A stretch of 64,000 bases of DNA from JAKAWQ01 sp035509315. GTDB lineage: Bacteria > Pseudomonadota > Alphaproteobacteria > Acetobacterales > Acetobacteraceae. Each line of letters begins with the position of its first letter. Within the stretch, counting starts at the first letter, position 1. The notes beneath the pieces were generated by a model, which worked only from the letters and a program-made list of their open reading frames with translations, was not told the origin of the DNA and ran no database searches. The stretch lies in assembly GCA_035509315.1 (NCBI GenBank), contig DATJLS010000043.1:1-64000 (forward strand), in the 5' to 3' direction. This document shows positions 61,202 to 64,000 of this stretch, piece by piece. The position numbers and the translations under genes were made by a program.

Positions 61202-62308
61202 GCGTTGAACTCGCGGAATTGCTCGGGAATGGCCCGGCGGGCTTCTAGCCGCTGCCCCCGGCTGGGGCAAGGTGGGCGGGCGCAAGGGGTGGATCCGCCC
61301 GGCCGGGTCGCGCACGCGCTGCTCATCCGCCAGAAAATCCGGGCCGATCGGAACCTTGCCCGCGCCACCCGGGATATCAAGCACATAGGTCGGGAAGGCG
61401 TGGCCAGGCAGCTTGCCGCGCAGGGCGGCGAGGAGGGCACGACCGCGCGCGATCGGCACGTGGAACCGTGCCGTTCCCGGCGCCCGGTCGAGCTGATGCA
61501 GGTAATAGGGCTTGATCCGCGCCGCGATCATCGCGCGAAAGAGCGAAGCAAGCGCGTCTTCCGTGTCGTTGACGCCGGCGAGCAGCACGGACTGGCCGAG
61601 CACCGGGATGCCCGCCGCGAGCAGGCACCGGACCGCCTCGCGGACCGTCTCCGTGATCTCGCGCGCATGGTTGGCGTGCAGGACGAGCCACAGCGGCTTG
61701 CCCGCGGCAAGCACGGCGGCAAGCGAAGCGGTGATCCGCTCCGGCGCGGCGATGGGCACGCGAGAATGCACGCGCAGGCTCTCGAGATGCGGGATCGCCG
61801 AAAGGGCCGCGACGATCGCTTCCAGCCGCCGCGGCGAGAGCATGAGCGGATCGCCCCCCGTGAGGATCACCTCGCGAATCGCCGGCCGCGCCGCGAGCCA
61901 CTCATAGCAGGACGCGAGCTCCTCTTCGCTCAGCACGCCGCCATCGGGCCCGACCTGCTCACGGCGGAAGCAGAAGCGGCAATAGACCGGACAGGCGAGG
62001 ATGGGCTTGAGAAGCGCGCGGTCCGGATAGCGATGCACGATCCCCTTGATCGGCGAGAGCGCCTCATCGGCGATCGGGTCAGTGCTTTCCTCCGGCGCGA
62101 CCTCGCGCTCGGCGGGGTCGGGCACGAACTGAAGGCCGAGCGGATCCTTCGCATCGCCGATCAGCGCCGCAAGCACGGGCGGGATCGCCACGGCATAAGT
62201 CTCCGCGACTTCGGCGATCGCGGCTTCGCGTTCCGGCGGGATCAAACCGGCGCGCAGGAGATCGCCCGCCGTTCTCAGCGTTTTCGCAAGCGCGGTTCCG
62301 TCCGGCAT
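60635..62308 (-). CDS. epmB: EF-P lysine 2,3-aminomutase EpmB, reading frame continuing in frame into EF-P
   Basis: The frame from ATG 62308 runs 557 codons with no stop, through EpmB (about residues 1-336), a linker, and the whole of EF-P (residues 370-557). EpmB is a radical-SAM enzyme that makes (R)-beta-lysine for EF-P. Its cluster motif is CPVYCRFCFRREQVG, with GGDPLMLSPRRLEAI and HANHAREI, and the PLP-binding region near VLDIPGGAGKVPIGP. The normal EpmB end is near RDPAGRIHPLRPP. The ~33 residues after it (PQPGAAARSPPGH...) look like translated spacer, so stop-codon loss is the simple reading; a true fusion or sequencing error are alternatives. Confidence 0.82.
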   Translation of the reverse strand: MPDGTALAKTLRTAGDLLRAGLIPPEREAAIAEVAETYAVAIPPVLAALIGDAKDPLGLQFVPDPAEREVAPEESTDPIADEALSPIKGIVHRYPDRALLKPILACPVYCRFCFRREQVGPDGGVLSEEELASCYEWLAARPAIREVILTGGDPLMLSPRRLEAIVAALSAIPHLESLRVHSRVPIAAPERITASLAAVLAAGKPLWLVLHANHAREITETVREAVRCLLAAGIPVLGQSVLLAGVNDTEDALASLFRAMIAARIKPYYLHQLDRAPGTARFHVPIARGRALLAALRGKLPGHAFPTYVLDIPGGAGKVPIGPDFLADEQRVRDPAGRIHPLRPPTLPQPGAAARSPPGHSRAIPRVQRMKQQANQIRAGQVIEHEGRRWTVLKQQIITPGKGGAFIQVEMRDLKSGNKTNERWRTADTVERLLTDEKEFTYSYTDGANLVLLDNETYEQTMVPVALLGDAASFLQDNMPVTVDLVEGEPVAVHLPQTVVLEVVEADPVVKGQTATSSYKPARLANGVKTMVPPFVETGEKVVVRTEDASYVERAKA

Positions 62309-62334
62309 TTTTTTCGCCTAATCCGAATCCCCCG

Positions 62335-63363
62335 ATGGAGCAATCGCCCTCCCCTTCCTGGCACCCGGAGCTTCTGGCCGCGCGCCTCCCCCATCTTCGC
62401 CGCCGCGCCCGCCTTGCCGCCGCGACGCGTGCCTTCTTCGCCGCCCGCGGATATCAGGAGGTCGAGACTCCCTATGCGGTGCCGACCCCCGGCGAGGAGG
62501 TGCATCTCCGCCCCTTCCGCACCGAAGCCCTCTCGCCCGGCGGCGAACGCCGCGCGCTCTTCCTGCACACCAGCCCCGAATTCGCGATGAAGAAGCTGCT
62601 CGCGGGCGGGGCGGGCCCGATCTTCCAGCTTGCGCGGGTCTGGCGGAACGGCGAGGCAGGCGATCTCCATGCACCGGAATTCACCATGCTCGAATGGTAC
62701 CGGCCGGGCGCCGGCATGGAGAGCCTGATCGAGGAGACCATCGCCTATCTCCGCGCCGTCCTGCCGCCGGTCGTCACCTGCCGCGGCGTCACCACAGACC
62801 TCTCCCGCTTCGAGCGCCTCACCCTCGCCGAGGCCTTCACTCGCCATGTCGGCGCCGATCTTCTCGCGACCGCGGAGGACGCGCCGGCCCTCGCCGCCGC
62901 CGCGCGCACCGCGCTCCGCCCAAACGAGAGCTGGGAGGATCTTTTCTTCCGCCTGCTGCTCGAGCGCGTGGAGCCGCATCTCGGCCGCGCCCATCCCACC
63001 TTCCTCACCCATTGGCCCACCGCACAGGCCGCGCTTGCCCGGCGCGATCCCGCCGACCCTCGCGTTGCCGAACGCTTCGAGCTTTTCCTTTGCGGCATCG
63101 AGCTCGCCAACGCCTTCGTCGAGCTCACCGACGCGGCCGAGCAGCGCGCCCGCTTCGCGGCCGACCGCGCCCGCCGCCATGACCTGGCAGGTCTTGATTG
63201 GCCGATGGACGAGGAGCTTCTCGCGGCGCTCGCGCTCGGCCTGCCGCCTTGCGCCGGCATTGCCCTGGGCTTCGACCGGCTCGCGATGATCGCCGCCGGC
63301 ACGCCGCGCATCCAGGATGTTCTGTGGCTTCTCCCGCCGGGGCTCGCGTCAGGGCTCGCGTGA
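62335..63363 (+). CDS. epmA: EF-P--(R)-beta-lysine ligase EpmA
   Basis: 342 aa class-II lysyl-tRNA-synthetase-like protein without an anticodon-binding domain. Motif 2 region FLHTSPEFAMKKLLAGGAGPIFQLARVWRNGE, then HAPEFTMLEWYRP, FELFLCGIELANAFVEL and motif 3 CAGIALGFDRLAMIAAG are all present, as in PoxA/GenX/EpmA. It attaches beta-lysine to the conserved EF-P Lys. Divergent from epmB with only 26 bp between start codons, so promoters must overlap coding sequence. Confidence 0.93.
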   Translation: MEQSPSPSWHPELLAARLPHLRRRARLAAATRAFFAARGYQEVETPYAVPTPGEEVHLRPFRTEALSPGGERRALFLHTSPEFAMKKLLAGGAGPIFQLARVWRNGEAGDLHAPEFTMLEWYRPGAGMESLIEETIAYLRAVLPPVVTCRGVTTDLSRFERLTLAEAFTRHVGADLLATAEDAPALAAAARTALRPNESWEDLFFRLLLERVEPHLGRAHPTFLTHWPTAQAALARRDPADPRVAERFELFLCGIELANAFVELTDAAEQRARFAADRARRHDLAGLDWPMDEELLAALALGLPPCAGIALGFDRLAMIAAGTPRIQDVLWLLPPGLASGLA

Positions 63364-63394
63364 CAATCGCGGTCAGGAGCTTCATCTTGCCGCC

Positions 63395-63760
63395 ATGCGC
63401 CGTGCCGCCTGTCTCATTCTCCTTGTTTCTCTCTGTGCCTGCGCGGACCAGGCGCTCGAGCAGCGCCGCGCCTATCTCGCCTCCTTCGTCGGCCAGAGCG
63501 AGGACGATCTCGTGCGCTCTCTCGGCGTGCCCACGCGCAGCGTCTCCGTGAAGGGTGAGACCTTCCTTGCCTATGATGATCGCCATCTCGAAGTCCTGCC
63601 CGGCTTCTATGGCGGCCCGCCCTGGTGGGGACCGGGCTGGGGTCCCGGCTGGGGCTGGGGATGGGGCCCGCCCATCGTCATCGCGCGTGGCTGCGAGACC
63701 ACCTATGAGATCGACAGCGACAAGGTTGTGAACTTTTCCATGCGCGGCCCCGATTGCTGA
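63395..63760 (+). CDS. Small Gly/Trp-rich lipoprotein
   Basis: 121 aa from ATG 63395, with AGGAG about 18 nt upstream. Residues 1-18 are a signal sequence ending in a lipobox-like LCAC. The mature part has DDLVRSLGVPTRSVSVKGETFLAYDDR, similar to SmpA/outer-membrane lipoprotein domains that test small-lipoprotein ligands, then an unusual Gly/Pro/Trp repeat (PPWWGPGWGPGWGWGWG) and CETTYEIDSDKVVNFSMRG. Function not known. Follows epmA. Confidence 0.78.
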   Translation: MRRAACLILLVSLCACADQALEQRRAYLASFVGQSEDDLVRSLGVPTRSVSVKGETFLAYDDRHLEVLPGFYGGPPWWGPGWGPGWGWGWGPPIVIARGCETTYEIDSDKVVNFSMRGPDC

Positions 63761-63770
63761 AGGGCCGCGC

Positions 63771-63980
63771 CTATCGATCCAGGGGAACCCATTCCCCGCC
63801 GACATGGCGATAGCGCTTCTTCACGGCCGCCCAGGCGACCCGAAACGCGATCTCTTCACGATCCTCCCGATCCGCATAGGAATCCCAGGCCGCGTTGAAC
63901 GCGCCACGGAAAATCTCCTGCGCATGCTCGGGCAGCCGGCGCGCCGCGGGCGGCAGATCGAAGATCGAGGCATAGGGCAT
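63771..63980 (-). CDS. ChaB-family protein
   Basis: 69 aa from ATG 63980, chosen because GGAGG lies 8 nt upstream; a GTG at 63995 would add five residues. The pattern LPPAARRLPEHAQEIFRGAFNAAWDSYADREDREEIAFRVAWAAVKKRY is the ChaB consensus almost in full. ChaB was linked to the ChaA cation antiporter, but its true role is unclear. Convergent with the small lipoprotein gene. Confidence 0.92.
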   Translation of the reverse strand: MPYASIFDLPPAARRLPEHAQEIFRGAFNAAWDSYADREDREEIAFRVAWAAVKKRYRHVGGEWVPLDR

Positions 63981-64000
63981 CGCCATATCCTCCACGCATT

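Noticed and set aside
1..64000. tRNA, rRNA and riboswitch structures
   Set aside because: No segment with tRNA-like cloverleaf ends, rRNA conserved sequence or a riboswitch consensus was recognised by eye; a covariance-model scan would be needed to exclude weak cases.

Overview
The window is a GC-rich alphaproteobacterial chromosome segment. The flagellar gene set, a DUF1127 protein, a Gram-negative porin with a Pro/Ala-rich segment, Entner-Doudoroff sugar genes and an EF-P/EpmA/EpmB set fit Rhodospirillales, perhaps Acetobacteraceae. That family-level guess is inferred from gene content and style only; no rRNA or other strong taxonomic marker is present. Coding is dense, with many 1 to 18 bp gene overlaps. 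No tRNA, rRNA or CRISPR array was seen.

Region 1 (1-20641, all + strand) is a flagellar supercluster: flgK (5' end outside the window), flgL, a giant three-part glycosyltransferase/sulfotransferase-like protein, flgA, a 730 bp AT-richer gap holding a 176 bp MITE-like element, then fliE-fliF-fliG-fliK-fliM-fliN-fliQ-flhA-(short sigma-28-like gene)-motA-motB-(79 aa membrane protein)-fliH-fliI-fliJ. It encodes parts of the MS-ring, C-ring, export gate, export ATPase, stator and hook-filament junction. flgBC, fliP, fliR, flhB and fliC are not in the window. The cluster ends in two tandem ~103 bp palindromic repeats; a third copy lies at 23243-23343.

Region 2 (21117-34121) is metabolic and transport: a double SRPBCC protein, a luciferase-like monooxygenase, a FAD-dependent amine/amino-acid oxidase, an SDR, a dipeptide/oligopeptide-type ABC transporter (dppBCDF, no binding protein beside it), a solitary molybdopterin hydroxylase large subunit with a form-II CoxL motif, and a porin preceded by a good sigma-54-type -24/-12 element and a possible 12-codon leader.

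Region 3 (34286-49000) holds a 1102 aa SAM/adenylate cyclase/AAA/TPR-like regulator, a CoA-transferase, a patatin-like phospholipase, KDPG aldolase and KDG kinase, a complete sugar ABC importer (Tat-exported binding protein, two permeases, UgpC/MalK-type ATPase) and a FUSC-type exporter.

Region 4 (49029-63980) holds a persulfide-dioxygenase-like MBL/rhodanese fusion, an M20 peptidase, a FadJ-like beta-oxidation enzyme, YqgE, a Prx5-type peroxiredoxin, a LysR regulator and a DUF1127 protein. It then has a three-gene operon for a non-flagellar MotA/ExbB-like channel, a long coiled-coil MotB-like protein and a secreted OmpA-like protein, followed by an inositol-monophosphatase-family gene. Last is the EF-P module: EF-P is in one uninterrupted reading frame with its lysine 2,3-aminomutase EpmB, and EpmA is divergent, followed by a small lipoprotein and ChaB.

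The observations most worth checking are the EpmB-EF-P open frame, the giant glycosyltransferase inside the flagellar cluster, the second stator-like operon, the sigma-28-like protein lacking region 3, the dispersed palindromic repeat family and the sigma-54/leader arrangement before the porin.
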